Assembly: GCF_000515395.1 (NCBI RefSeq)
Contig: NZ_KI911782.1
Span: 124,001 to 188,000 of the forward strand
Source: Jiangella gansuensis DSM 44835
GTDB lineage: Bacteria; Actinomycetota; Actinomycetes; Jiangellales; Jiangellaceae
DNA: 64,000 bases
Direction of reading: 5' to 3'
The notes under the pieces were generated by a model. That model worked only from the letters and a program-made list of their open reading frames with translations. It ran no database searches and had not been told where the DNA came from. Made by a program: the position numbers and the translations under genes. Below are positions 1 to 8,485 of the stretch, in pieces (positions within the stretch are counted from its first letter, which is position 1; each line of letters begins with the position of its first letter).

Positions 1-943
1 CACCCGACGGCCCCTGGAACAGCGGCAGGATGGTGGTGCGGTCCACCAACCACTGCTGGTCGTTCGCGCACTCGGCACAGGTCAGCGGGGTGTCCGGGAA
101 CAGCCCGGCCAGCTCGTCCAGCAAGTGCGGCGACCACGACGTCATGGCGGCCCGCCCGGCCAGGTAGTTCGCCCGGGTGGTGTCGACGTCACCGGCACCG
201 GTCGGCGCGAACTCGTTGAGGTCGACGTAGAACTGGATCGCCTCGACGCACTCCGGGCTGTCGAGGGTGACCTCGCCCTCGTCGTCCACCAGCTGGCAGC
301 CGTTGGCCAGGGCGACGTGCTCGAACACCTGCATGGTGAAGCCGTCGCCGCCGGAGCTGCCCAAGGCGAACCCGGCCGTGCCGTCCTGGCCGTTCAGCTG
401 TTCTGCGGCGGCGAGCGCGTTCTCGTACGTGCTCGGCTCCTCCAGGCCCGCGGCATCGAACAGGTCGGAACGGTAGAAGATCATCTGGCCCCAGCCGTCG
501 GACGGGACCGTGGCGTACTCGCCCTCGGCGTCCTCGACCCGGATGAGATCCAGTGCGCTCTCGTTGAACGTGTCGGTGCCCAGCTCGTCGATGAGTTCGC
601 TGGCGGCGGCAGCATCGAGGATGCCCTCGTTGACCCAGCCGGCGGCCAGCTCGACGCCGTGCACGACGACGTCCGGCAGATCGCCCGCGGCGGCCGCGGA
701 CACCATCGCCTGGGACAGGTCCGGAGCGCTGACGCCGACGAGCTCGACGTCGATGCCGCTCTGTTCGGTGAAGGTTTCCAACACCGGCTGCATGGTCGCG
801 ATGCGATCCGCGGTGTCGTACACGGTCCACAGGGTGATGCTGCCGTCCCCGCCGCCGCCGGCGGAGTCGCCGTCATCGTCGTTCGAGCAACCCACCGCGA
901 CGAGCGCGATCGCCGCCACGGCGCACAGAGGCCGTCGCCACAT
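1..943 (-). CDS. ABC transporter sugar-type substrate-binding lipoprotein (3' end outside window)
   Basis: This is the N-terminal 314 residues of an extracellular solute-binding protein that runs off the left edge. The start is an ATG with a good upstream GAGGAGG. A short signal peptide ends in a lipobox (A-V-G-C, Cys19), followed by an acidic and Gly-rich linker, so the protein is expected to be lipid-anchored outside the membrane. The mature part begins with ITLWTVYD and later has YATVPSDGWGQMIFYRSDLF, the layout of family-1 carbohydrate-binding proteins. The substrate cannot be read from sequence. It is divergent from a double AsnC-type regulator, which may control it; its permease genes would lie outside the window. 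Confidence 0.85.
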   Translation of the reverse strand, partial: MWRRPLCAVAAIALVAVGCSNDDDGDSAGGGGDGSITLWTVYDTADRIATMQPVLETFTEQSGIDVELVGVSAPDLSQAMVSAAAAGDLPDVVVHGVELAAGWVNEGILDAAAASELIDELGTDTFNESALDLIRVEDAEGEYATVPSDGWGQMIFYRSDLFDAAGLEEPSTYENALAAAEQLNGQDGTAGFALGSSGGDGFTMQVFEHVALANGCQLVDDEGEVTLDSPECVEAIQFYVDLNEFAPTGAGDVDTTRANYLAGRAAMTSWSPHLLDELAGLFPDTPLTCAECANDQQWLVDRTTILPLFQGPSG

Positions 944-1042
944 GAAGCAGTCCTCCTCGGGTGGTCCGGACCGTCGCGCGCCGACCACTGGGCAGCAGCG
1001 CGGACGTCCTGCGAATGTGGGGCACCATGGTTCGGCGTGTGA

Positions 1043-1071
1043 TTCAACCTGTCAACGAGTGTGCGTAGAAT
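1043..1071 (+). promoter_or_regulatory. Putative promoter of the AsnC-type gene
   Basis: TTCAAC (1043-1048) and TAGAAT (1066-1071) are separated by 17 bp, 5' of the AsnC-type regulator. On the opposite strand TTGACA (complement of 1050-1055) could be the -35 of the divergent substrate-binding lipoprotein gene. The two promoters would overlap, which suits coordinated control. This rests on consensus matching only. Confidence 0.35.
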
Positions 1072-1103
1072 GCAAGAAACCCACATGCATGGCGGGTGAT
1101 CTG

Positions 1104-2114
1104 ATGGAATCGGCAACAGCCGATGAACTCGACAGGCTCGTCATCGCGGCCCTGCTGGCACACCCGCGGGCCACCAACGCCACCATCGGCCAGGCGGTGC
1201 GCAGCTCCGAGGCCACGGTGTCGCGGCGCATCGCCCGGCTGCGCCGTCAGGGTGCCGTCCGGGTGGTCGGCGCACTGGACTCGCAGCTCAGCCACCGGGC
1301 CCGGTCGGTCTTCGTGCGGCTGCGCTGCGCGCCCGGCGCCGCCGACGAGCTCGCCCGGCCGCTGGCGTTGTGGGACGAGACAGGATCGGTCAAGGTGCTC
1401 ACCGGCAGCGTCGACTGCGTGGCCGAACTCGCCTACACGTCCAACGAGCACCTCTACCGGCTCATGATGCACCGGCTGCCGCAGTTCGACGGCGTCATGT
1501 CGACCTTCAGCAACCAGGTGATCCGGCGCTTCTCCACGCCGCACGGCTGGAACCCCGGCATCCTGCCGGACGACGTCGTCGCCGCGCTGCGGGCCGAGCG
1601 GCACGACCGCTGGGACGAGCAGCCCGAACCGGCCGAGGTCTCACCGATGTCCCGGCTCGACGAGCGGATCATGCGGGAACTCGTCGTCGACGGGCGGATG
1701 AGCTGGCAGGACCTCGCGCACCGCTGCGAGGTCACGCCGAGTACCGCGCGCCGCCGGGCCGAGTCCCTGATGTCCAGGGGCTTCCTGCGGATGCGTACCG
1801 TCGTCGAACCCGAGATCCTGGGTCTCACGGTGAACGCCTTCGTCTGGCTGACCATCAACCCCACCAAGATCGGGCTGGCCGGCGAGATGCTCGCCAAGCA
1901 CCGCAACGTGCTGATGATCGCCGCGACCACCGGAGACCGGAACCTGTGCGGCGAGATCGCCGTCGACAACGACAGTGCCCTCTACGACTTTCTCTCCGAG
2001 ACCATCGGCCACCTGCCCGGGCTGCTCCACGCCGACGTCGCCGTCGCCCTGCGCACCGTCAAGCGTGCCGGCAAGGTGGTGCCCGACCTCCAGCCCGCCG
2101 AGACCGCCACCTGA
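1104..2114 (+). CDS. Double-module Lrp/AsnC family transcriptional regulator
   Basis: The protein has 336 residues and two successive AsnC-like units. The first winged HTH (about residues 25-55, ATIGQAVRSSEATVSRRIAR) is followed by a RAM-like ligand domain. A second HTH (about 181-225, RLDERIMRELVVDGRMSWQD) is followed by another effector-like region. Ordinary Lrp proteins are about 150 residues, so this is a tandem fusion, a known actinobacterial type. ATG 1104 was chosen because it has a weak GGCGGGTGAT upstream and begins just before the HTH; ATG 1089 is in frame and possible. It is divergent from the solute-binding lipoprotein, so local control of that transporter is a reasonable inference. 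Confidence 0.85.
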   Translation: MESATADELDRLVIAALLAHPRATNATIGQAVRSSEATVSRRIARLRRQGAVRVVGALDSQLSHRARSVFVRLRCAPGAADELARPLALWDETGSVKVLTGSVDCVAELAYTSNEHLYRLMMHRLPQFDGVMSTFSNQVIRRFSTPHGWNPGILPDDVVAALRAERHDRWDEQPEPAEVSPMSRLDERIMRELVVDGRMSWQDLAHRCEVTPSTARRRAESLMSRGFLRMRTVVEPEILGLTVNAFVWLTINPTKIGLAGEMLAKHRNVLMIAATTGDRNLCGEIAVDNDSALYDFLSETIGHLPGLLHADVAVALRTVKRAGKVVPDLQPAETAT

Positions 2115-2237
2115 CACCCGCCATCGAGCTGGCTCGCCGGTCCGGATGGTACGTACGGTTGAACACAGCCGGAACTCCGGCCGGATCCTGCGTATCTCGC
2201 GCGCCGATAGGGGCTGGCGAGGACTAATCTCGAGTCC

Positions 2238-2792
2238 ATGCACGAAAGCAATGCTGCGCACGATGCCGTGCGCCGCGATCCCATAACCATCGTTCCGTAC
2301 GACCACACGTGGGCCGAGTCCTTCGAGCAGCAGCGTCAGGCCGTCGAGCCGGCGCTGCGGCCCTGGCTGATCGGCGCCGTCGAGCACGTCGGCAGCACGG
2401 CCGTGCCGGGCCTGCCCGCGAAGCCGATCATCGACATGATGGCCATGGTGGCCGACTACGAGCAGGCCCGCGACGCCATTCCCGCCATGGAGGCCATCGG
2501 CTGGACCTTCGTGTGGGAGGACGGCGACCACGAGCTGCGGCGCTGGTCGTTCTGCCATCCCGACCCGGCGTGGCGGACCCATCACCTGCACGTCGTCGAG
2601 TACGTGTCGCAGTTGGGCCGCGACTGCCTGGCCTTCCGTGACCACCTGCGCCACCACCCCGACGACGCCGCCTCCTACGCGGCGGTGAAGCGGGACCTGG
2701 CGGCGCTGCACCATGACGACCGGCCGGCATACCGGGCGGGCAAGGCGCCGTTCATCGAGGACATCATGCGCCGCGCCTCCGTGCAGCACTGA
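2238..2792 (+). CDS. GrpB/UPF0157 family protein (nucleotidyltransferase fold)
   Basis: The 184-residue protein carries the family signature HVGSTAVPGLPAKPIID near residues 48-64, with the Gly-Ser and Asp of a nucleotidyltransferase-like active site. GrpB proteins are found alone or fused to dephospho-CoA kinase, but their biochemical role is not settled. It is a single gene with a 13-bp inverted repeat 25 nt behind its stop that could end transcription. Identification of the family is firm; the function is unknown. Confidence 0.85.
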   Translation: MHESNAAHDAVRRDPITIVPYDHTWAESFEQQRQAVEPALRPWLIGAVEHVGSTAVPGLPAKPIIDMMAMVADYEQARDAIPAMEAIGWTFVWEDGDHELRRWSFCHPDPAWRTHHLHVVEYVSQLGRDCLAFRDHLRHHPDDAASYAAVKRDLAALHHDDRPAYRAGKAPFIEDIMRRASVQH

Positions 2793-2817
2793 CCCGCCGC
2801 AACCGCTCACCCCCCCG

Positions 2818-2867
2818 TGATCATCAACCGCTGGGTGCGCCATGACGCCGCCAACGGTTGATGATCA
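2818..2867. terminator. 13-bp perfect inverted repeat, likely terminator
   Basis: TGATCATCAACCG (2818-2830) and its exact reverse complement (2855-2867) enclose a 24-nt spacer. It lies between the GrpB gene and the dehydrogenase. There is no clear T-run. The TGATCATCAAC half recurs at 19629 and 20090, so this may be a repeat as well as a terminator. Confidence 0.5.
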
Positions 2868-2896
2868 AGGGAATGCGGCCCGATACTCTGGCGGGC

Positions 2897-3862
2897 GTGA
2901 TGGCGACGAGCTCGGCACGGGCGGCGAACGGTGTGCTCCAGGTCGGTCCACTACATCCCACCGTCGAGCGTGAACTGACGACGCTCGGGGCGCGGCGGCT
3001 GCCTGACGGCCCCGATGCGGCGCAGTTCCTGGCCGCGCAGGGCGAGCACGTCACGGTCGTCGTCACCAGTGGCGGCACCGGGGTGGACGCCGGACTGATG
3101 GCGGCGCTGCCGAAGCTGGCCGCGATCATCAACTTCGGGGTGGGCTATGACGCCACCGACGTCGACGCGGCCAGGGCCCGCGGGGTCGCGCTCAGCAACA
3201 CCCCGGACGTGCTCACCGACTGCGTCGCCGATATCGCCGTCGGCGGCCTGATCGACGCGGTGCGCGGGCTGTCGGCCGCCGACCGGTTCGTACGCCGCGG
3301 TGAGTGGGCCGATGGCGGCCGGTTCCCGCTGATGACGCGGGTGACCGGAATGCGGGTCGGGATCCTGGGCCTGGGCCGCATCGGCCTGGCCGTGGCCCGG
3401 CGGCTGGAAGGCTTCGACGCGCGGATCTCGTATCACAGCCGCAACCAGGTGGCCGGGGTCTCGTACGCCTACGCCGCCACCCCGGCCGAGCTGGCCCGCG
3501 ACGCTGACGCCGTCATCGTGACGACGCCGGGCGGGGCAGCCACCCGCGGGCTGGTGTCGGCGGAGGTGCTCGACGCGCTCGGCCCGCGCGGCTACCTGGT
3601 GAACGTGGCCCGCGGCAGCGTCGTCGACGAGCAGGCTCTGGTCGCAGCGCTCTCCGCGGGCCGCATCGCGGGGGCGGCGCTGGACGTCTTCGAGGCCGAG
3701 CCACAGGTGCCGGCCGCGCTGATGGATTTCGACTCCGTCGTGCTGCTGCCCCACATCGGCAGCGGAACGCACGAGACGCGCGAGGCGATGGCACAGCTGG
3801 TGCTGCGCAACCTCCAGCAGTTCCTGACCGACGGCACACTGGTGACGCCGGTGCGGCTTTAA
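2897..3862 (+). CDS. D-isomer specific 2-hydroxyacid dehydrogenase
   Basis: The 321-residue NAD(P)-dependent oxidoreductase has a Rossmann motif GILGLGRIG (about residue 157). The catalytic set of the family is visible: Arg in NVARGSVVDE, Glu in FEAEP and His in LLPHIGSGTHE. The substrate may be glyoxylate/hydroxypyruvate or another 2-ketoacid; the sequence does not decide. TACTCT (2884-2889) sits 7 nt before GTG 2897, which suggests a leaderless transcript; ATG 2900 is the alternative start. The amidohydrolase follows after 7 nt, so the two are probably cotranscribed. Confidence 0.88.
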   Translation: MMATSSARAANGVLQVGPLHPTVERELTTLGARRLPDGPDAAQFLAAQGEHVTVVVTSGGTGVDAGLMAALPKLAAIINFGVGYDATDVDAARARGVALSNTPDVLTDCVADIAVGGLIDAVRGLSAADRFVRRGEWADGGRFPLMTRVTGMRVGILGLGRIGLAVARRLEGFDARISYHSRNQVAGVSYAYAATPAELARDADAVIVTTPGGAATRGLVSAEVLDALGPRGYLVNVARGSVVDEQALVAALSAGRIAGAALDVFEAEPQVPAALMDFDSVVLLPHIGSGTHETREAMAQLVLRNLQQFLTDGTLVTPVRL

Positions 3863-3869
3863 TGGCGGA

Positions 3870-4652
3870 ATGCGGGTAGCACTGGTCCAGCTCGCCGCCG
3901 GAACCGACGTCGCGGAGAACGTGGCGGCCGTCCGGCGGCTGACGAAGGACGTCGCGGCCGACCTGATCGTCCTGCCGGAAGCCGTCATGCACGACTTCGG
4001 CAAGCCCGACCTGCCGCTGGGTCCGGTCGCCCAGTCGCTGGACGGGCCGTTCGCTGCCGCCCTCGCCGAGCTGGCGCGCGAGCACCGGGCCACCGTCATC
4101 GGTGGCATGTTCGAGCGCTCCGACGATCCCGACCGGCCCTACAACACGCTGCTCGCGGTGGGGCCGGACGGCGCACTGCTCGGCAGCTACCGCAAGGTGC
4201 AGCTGTACGACTCCTTCGGCTACCGCGAGTCGGAGCGGCTGCGCGCCGGCGAGCCGGTCCCGTCCGTCGTCGACGTCCAGGGTGTCCGACTGGGCCTGCT
4301 GACCTGCTACGACCTGCGCTTCCCAGAGCAGAGCAGGGCACTGGTCGATGCCGGTGCCGATGCGTTGGTGGTCCCAGCGGCGTGGCTGCGCGGCCCGCTC
4401 AAGGAGGACCACTGGCAGACGCTCCTGCGCGCCCGGGCCATCGAGAACACCGCCTACGTGGTGGCGGCGGCGCAGACCGGCCGGGCCTACTGCGGCCTGA
4501 GCATGCTGGTCGACCCGCTCGGCGTGGTGGTGGCGTCCCTCGGCGACGACGAAGGCCACCTGACGGCCGAGCTCGACCCGGCCCGCATCGAATCCGCCCG
4601 TGATCGCAACCCGGCGTTGCGGCATCGGCGCCCGTGGCGGTCCGCGCCGTGA
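3870..4652 (+). CDS. Carbon-nitrogen hydrolase (nitrilase superfamily amidase)
   Basis: The protein has 260 residues, usual for omega-amidase and related amidohydrolases. The Glu-Lys-Cys triad is visible: Glu37 in LIVLPEAVMHD, Lys109 in GSYRKVQLYD and Cys in LLTCYDLRFPE near residue 146. It should hydrolyse a small amide. It follows the 2-hydroxyacid dehydrogenase by 7 nt and overlaps the mobA start by 19 nt. The pairing would suit disposal of 2-oxo-acid amides, but that is inference from context only. Confidence 0.85.
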   Translation: MRVALVQLAAGTDVAENVAAVRRLTKDVAADLIVLPEAVMHDFGKPDLPLGPVAQSLDGPFAAALAELAREHRATVIGGMFERSDDPDRPYNTLLAVGPDGALLGSYRKVQLYDSFGYRESERLRAGEPVPSVVDVQGVRLGLLTCYDLRFPEQSRALVDAGADALVVPAAWLRGPLKEDHWQTLLRARAIENTAYVVAAAQTGRAYCGLSMLVDPLGVVVASLGDDEGHLTAELDPARIESARDRNPALRHRRPWRSAP

Positions 4653-5284
4653 CACCGTGGGCGGCGGTCGTACTCGCCGGCGGCGCCGGGCGGCGGCTGG
4701 GCGGGACCGACAAGCCCGCCCTCGTCATCGGCGGGCGGACGCTGCTCGACCGAGCCGTCGCCGCTTGTGCCGGCGCCGAGCGCGTCGTCGTAGTCGGGCC
4801 GCGGCGCCCGACGTCGTCCCCCGTCACATGGACCCGGGAGGAACCGCCCGGAAGTGGGCCGCTGGCCGCACTCGCGGCCGGGCTGGCCGCTCTCGGCCCG
4901 CCGGGTGCGCGATCCGGCGTCCTGGTCGTGCTGGCCGCGGACCTGCCGGAGGTGTCGCCGGGCCTGGTCGGCAGACTCATCGGCGCCCTCGAACCGCCGG
5001 CCGACGGTGCCGTCGTGGATCCGCTGCCCGACGGTGCCGCCGTCGTCGACCCGGATGGTTGGGTACAGCCGCTGGTGGCGGTCTACAGAGCCGCGCCCCT
5101 CGCGGCCGCTCTGGACGCCGTCGGCGACCCGCGGAACCGGCCGCTGCGAGACCTGCTGCCGCACCTGGTACTGCGTACCGTCCCGGACGCGGCCGGCGCA
5201 TCGGACATCGACACGCCGGACGACCTGGCCCGATGGCAGACGGGCCCGGTAGAGGATGTGGGAACTGCCGCGAAGGAAGGGTGA
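4634..5284 (+). CDS. mobA: Molybdenum cofactor guanylyltransferase
   Basis: The 216-residue protein starts at GTG with VVLAGGAGRRLGGTDKP, the GTP-binding signature of MobA-type nucleotidyltransferases that attach GMP to molybdopterin in the cytosol. VVLAADLPEVSP matches the later metal-binding Asp region. It overlaps the end of the amidohydrolase by 19 nt and precedes a small DUF6457-like gene, a pairing I recall from other actinobacteria. No molybdoenzyme or other Moco gene is visible here. Confidence 0.85.
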   Translation: MAVRAVTPWAAVVLAGGAGRRLGGTDKPALVIGGRTLLDRAVAACAGAERVVVVGPRRPTSSPVTWTREEPPGSGPLAALAAGLAALGPPGARSGVLVVLAADLPEVSPGLVGRLIGALEPPADGAVVDPLPDGAAVVDPDGWVQPLVAVYRAAPLAAALDAVGDPRNRPLRDLLPHLVLRTVPDAAGASDIDTPDDLARWQTGPVEDVGTAAKEG

Positions 5285-5291
5285 GCGCGAG

Positions 5292-5555
5292 ATGGACCGC
5301 TGGGTGAGCGAGCTGTGCGACCAGCTCGGGGTTCCCGTCGACGACGTCGACGTCGGCGCGATCCTCGACGTCGCCAGGGACGCGGCGCACAACGTCGAAC
5401 GGCCCGCGGCGCCGGTGACGGCGTTCGTCGCCGGGTACGCCGCGGCCATCAAGGGCGGTGGCGCCGCCCAGGTCGCCGCGGCCCTCGATACTGCGGGCGA
5501 CCTCGCCCGCGACTGGACCGAGGGCCCCGACGTCACTACGCCGGCGCTGCAGTGA
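5292..5555 (+). CDS. Small DUF6457-like protein next to mobA
   Basis: This is an 87-residue, mostly helical protein (MDRWVSELCDQLGV...) resembling the DUF6457 family that accompanies MobA in actinobacteria. ATG 5292 lies behind GAAGGAAGGG and 7 nt after the mobA stop, so the two are cotranscribed. Its function is unknown; a helper role in molybdenum cofactor metabolism is inferred from context only. Confidence 0.7.
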   Translation: MDRWVSELCDQLGVPVDDVDVGAILDVARDAAHNVERPAAPVTAFVAGYAAAIKGGGAAQVAAALDTAGDLARDWTEGPDVTTPALQ

Positions 5556-5590
5556 GCCCGGCCCAGCAAGTCGTGGCCGCCCGGGTCCGC

Positions 5591-5596
5591 TAGCGT
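5591..5596 (+). promoter_or_regulatory. -10 element (TAGCGT) for a leaderless K+ channel transcript
   Basis: TAGCGT lies 7 nt before the GTG start of the channel gene and no Shine-Dalgarno sequence is present. Transcription would start at or next to the start codon. The same layout recurs across the window. Confidence 0.4.
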
Positions 5597-5603
5597 CGGC
5601 GCT

Positions 5604-6704
5604 GTGCAGACCAAGAGCGCTGTCCACCTGCCCGCGCCGGCGGAGGTCGTCGACCCGCTGCGGCAGTTCCTGACCCGCGTCGCGCTGGCCTTCGGCATTC
5701 TGCTGGCTACGGCGTTCATCGTCTGGCTCGACCGGGACGGCTACACCGACAACACCGACGGCAGCGTCAACCTGCTCGACGCGTTGTACTACACAACCGT
5801 CACGCTCTCCACCACCGGCTATGGCGACATCGCGCCGGTCACCGACAGCGCCCGGTTGCTCAACGTCATCCTGATCACGCCGATGCGGGTGATGTTCCTG
5901 ATCATCCTGATCGGCACCACGCTGGAGACCCTGACCGCGCGGAGCCGCGAGCAGGTGCGGCTCAACCGCTGGAGGAAGAAGTTGCGCGACCACACCGTCG
6001 TCATCGGCTACGGCGTCAAGGGCCGCAGCGCGGTGGCCACCATGCTTGCGAACGAGGTGTCGCCGGACTCCCTCGTGGTGGTCGACCCCGACCCCGCCGC
6101 CATCGCCGAGGCGAACGAGACCGGCTTGGTGGCTGTCATGGGCGACGCGACCCGCACCGAGGTACTGCGCCGGGCCGGAGTGCCCACCGCCAGCCGCGTC
6201 ATCATCACCACCGCACGCGACGATGCCACCGTGCTGGCCACGCTCACCTGCCGCCAGCTCAACAAGGACGCGAACATCGTGGTCGCGGTCCGTGAGGCCG
6301 ACAACGTCGCGCTGGTGAGGCAGGGCGGCGCGAACGAGGTGGTCACGTCGTCCGACGCGGTGGGGCGCATCCTGGGCCTGGCCACCGTGAGCCCGGCGCT
6401 CGGCCACGTCCTGGAGGACCTCACGACCTCCGGTACCGGACTGGAGGTCGCCGAGCGGATGGTGACGCCGCGGGAGGAGGGCAAACAGCCCAAGCTGCTG
6501 TCCGACCTGGTCGTGGCGATCGTCCGCGACGGCGTCGAGTTGCCGTTCCACTCGCCGGCCATCGGGCACCTGGTCCGCGGTGACCGGCTCATCGTCGTCC
6601 GTGCCTCGGAAGAGCTCCCATGGGCCCGGCGCGAAGACATCCACCAGACCCCGGTGGAGGACGAAGCGGAGGACCCGGCGGACCGTCCGCCCGGCGGCGT
6701 GTGA
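5604..6704 (+). CDS. Two-TM potassium channel with RCK (TrkA-N) domain
   Basis: The 366-residue membrane protein has a first helix at about residues 23-45, a pore loop with the K+ selectivity filter TTGYGD near residue 69, a second helix at about 90-108, and a cytosolic RCK domain starting VVIGYGVKG (about 131). A TrkA-C-like region follows at about 270-345. The order TM1-pore-TM2-RCK is that of MthK-type channels gated by ligand or nucleotide binding. It begins at GTG with no SD. Confidence 0.9.
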   Translation: MQTKSAVHLPAPAEVVDPLRQFLTRVALAFGILLATAFIVWLDRDGYTDNTDGSVNLLDALYYTTVTLSTTGYGDIAPVTDSARLLNVILITPMRVMFLIILIGTTLETLTARSREQVRLNRWRKKLRDHTVVIGYGVKGRSAVATMLANEVSPDSLVVVDPDPAAIAEANETGLVAVMGDATRTEVLRRAGVPTASRVIITTARDDATVLATLTCRQLNKDANIVVAVREADNVALVRQGGANEVVTSSDAVGRILGLATVSPALGHVLEDLTTSGTGLEVAERMVTPREEGKQPKLLSDLVVAIVRDGVELPFHSPAIGHLVRGDRLIVVRASEELPWARREDIHQTPVEDEAEDPADRPPGGV

Positions 6705-6716
6705 TCGGAGGATCGA

Positions 6717-7694
6717 GTGCGTGCGATGGTCATCACGGAAGCCGGCGGCCCTGACGTCTTGTCGTGGGCGGATGTGCCCGACCCGGTCTGCGGGCCCGGC
6801 GAGGTCGTCGTCGACATCACCGCGTCCGCCGTCAACCGCGCCGACATCCTGCAGCGCCAGGGGCACTACGCGCCGCCGCCGGGTGTACCGGCCTGGCCTG
6901 GCTTGGAGTGCAGCGGCGTCATCAGGGAGGTCGGTGCCGGCGTCTCCGGCTGGCGGGCCGGCGACGAGGTGTGCGCTCTGCTGGGTGGCGGCGGCTACGC
7001 CGAACGTGTCGCGGTGCCGGCCGGACAGCTGCTGCCGGTGCCGAGCGGGGTCGACCTGGTGACGGCGGCGGCGCTGCCGGAGGTCGTCTGCACGGTCTGG
7101 TCCAACCTGGTGATGGCCGCGGGACTCGGCCGGGACGACGTCCTGCTCGTGCACGGCGGCGCCAGCGGCATCGGCACGGCCGCCATCCAGATCGGTGTGG
7201 CACGGGGCGCCCGGGTGGCCGTGACCGCCGGGTCGGCCGACAAGCTGGCCAGGTGCGCTGAGCTCGGCGCGTCCATCCTGGTGAACTACCGCGAGGACGA
7301 CTTCGTCGACGCCGTGCGCGCGGCCACCGGCGGCCGCGGCGCCGACATCGTGCTCGACATCGTCGGCGCGAAGTACCTGGCGCGGAATCTCGACGTGCTG
7401 GCCCCGGACGGCCGGCTGGTCGTCATCGGGCTGCAGGGCGGCCGGACCGCCGAGCTGGACCTGTCCGCGATGATGGCCAAGCGGCTGCAGGTCACCGGTT
7501 CCTTGCTGCGAAGCCGGTCGCCGGCCGGCAAGGCGGGCATCGTCGCCGAGGTGTGTGAGCACGTGTGGCCGCTGGTGGAGTCCGGCGCGGTGAAGCCGGT
7601 GGTCGACCGGGTGCTGCCGATGCCGGAAGCGGCGGCCGCGCACCGTGCGATCGAGGCCGGCGAGCATGTGGGGAAGGTTGTGCTCACCACCTGA
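6717..7694 (+). CDS. NAD(P)H-quinone oxidoreductase, zeta-crystallin type
   Basis: The 325-residue MDR-superfamily enzyme begins MRAMVITEAGGPDVL, with the nucleotide-binding GGASGIGTAAIQIG near residue 146. It lacks the zinc-ligand cysteines of alcohol dehydrogenases, so it belongs to the zinc-free quinone oxidoreductase branch. It would reduce quinones or enones with NADPH in the cytosol. It starts at GTG behind GGAGGATCGA, 12 nt after the channel gene, and is likely cotranscribed with it. Confidence 0.88.
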   Translation: MRAMVITEAGGPDVLSWADVPDPVCGPGEVVVDITASAVNRADILQRQGHYAPPPGVPAWPGLECSGVIREVGAGVSGWRAGDEVCALLGGGGYAERVAVPAGQLLPVPSGVDLVTAAALPEVVCTVWSNLVMAAGLGRDDVLLVHGGASGIGTAAIQIGVARGARVAVTAGSADKLARCAELGASILVNYREDDFVDAVRAATGGRGADIVLDIVGAKYLARNLDVLAPDGRLVVIGLQGGRTAELDLSAMMAKRLQVTGSLLRSRSPAGKAGIVAEVCEHVWPLVESGAVKPVVDRVLPMPEAAAAHRAIEAGEHVGKVVLTT

Positions 7695-7773
7695 GACGCC
7701 GTATTGACAGCCCCTTGCTGACTCAATGCGACGGAGATGGTCACAGGCCGGGCGGGAGCGTACCCTGACGAAT

Positions 7774-8325
7774 GTGGTCATGTCGCTGGAGTCCGAAGTC
7801 GACCGTCCGGTCGTCCACCGCCGCACCGCGCGGGTCCTGCTCATCGAGCCCGGCGGCCGCGTGTTGCTGATCGAGGACAGCGATCCCTCCGCACCCGGCG
7901 CACCGACGTTCTGGATCACCCCTGGCGGCGGTGTCGACCCGGGCGAGACACTGCTGGCCGCGGCCATCCGTGAAGTGGCCGAGGAGACCGGGCTGCGGCT
8001 CGACTCGTCGGCGTTCCGCGGGCCGCTGGCCGAGCGCACCGTCGTGCACGCCTATTCCGACAAGGTCGCCGTCCAGTCCGAGACGTTCTTCATGGCGGCG
8101 GCGCCCGGGTCGCAGATCGATCCGGCCGGGCTCACCGAGGACGAGCGGCTGACGGTCGTCGGGCACCGCTGGTGGAGCCTGGAGGAACTGCGCCTCACCG
8201 ACCGTCCGGTGTGGCCGGTCGGCCTGGTCGACCTCGTGGCGGCGGCCGAGACCCCCGCCGCCTGGCCGGTCGTGCTGAGCGTCGCCGAGGAGTCGACCGT
8301 CCCCACCAACCATTTCGCCCGCTGA
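7774..8325 (+). CDS. Nudix hydrolase
   Basis: The 183-residue protein has a complete Nudix box (GGGVDPGETLLAAAIREVAE, continuing with ETGL) at about residues 46-70, giving the Mg2+-binding helix with the EE pair. It should hydrolyse a nucleoside diphosphate linked to another group; the substrate is not predictable. TACCCT (7761-7766) lies 7 nt before GTG 7774, pointing to a leaderless start; ATG 7780 is the alternative. It is a single gene, with repeat copy A downstream. Confidence 0.82.
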   Translation: MVMSLESEVDRPVVHRRTARVLLIEPGGRVLLIEDSDPSAPGAPTFWITPGGGVDPGETLLAAAIREVAEETGLRLDSSAFRGPLAERTVVHAYSDKVAVQSETFFMAAAPGSQIDPAGLTEDERLTVVGHRWWSLEELRLTDRPVWPVGLVDLVAAAETPAAWPVVLSVAEESTVPTNHFAR

Positions 8326-8342
8326 CCGTTCGCCGCCTCGAA

Positions 8343-8414
8343 AATGATCACGTTCGGCATGGGTCTTCCCGCCTCACCAGGGATGCTTGCCTGCTGACGC
8401 GGGAGGACGCCTGG
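8343..8414 (+). repeat. Dispersed hairpin repeat, copy A
   Basis: The 72-bp segment begins AATGATCACGTTCGGCATGG and contains an imperfect stem (TCCCGCCTCA paired with TGACGCGGGA) around GATGCTTGCCTGC. Near-identical copies lie at 16172-16244 and 31169-31242 (reverse orientation) and 37200-37272, with a shortened copy at 37617-37690. All are intergenic. Confidence 0.8.
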
Positions 8415-8449
8415 GGGTGTGCGTCCGGCCCCGCACAGGACGCCTCCGG

Positions 8450-8483
8450 TTGACAGACCATACTGAGTATGCATACTTAGTAT
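8450..8483 (+). promoter_or_regulatory. PadR promoter with overlapping palindromic operator
   Basis: TTGACA (8450-8455), a 16-bp spacer and CATACT (8472-8477) form the promoter. ATACTGAGTATGCATACT followed by TAGTAT (8460-8483) is a 24-bp palindrome with one mismatched pair that covers the -10. The ATG follows the -10 by 8 nt, so the transcript is probably leaderless and autorepressed by the PadR product. Confidence 0.7.
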
Positions 8484-8485
8484 CC

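Noticed and set aside
4977-8039. Very long open frame (about 1020 codons) on the minus strand
   Set aside because: It lies antisense to five well-supported genes with family motifs, has shuffled composition and no domain. It results from third-position GC bias.
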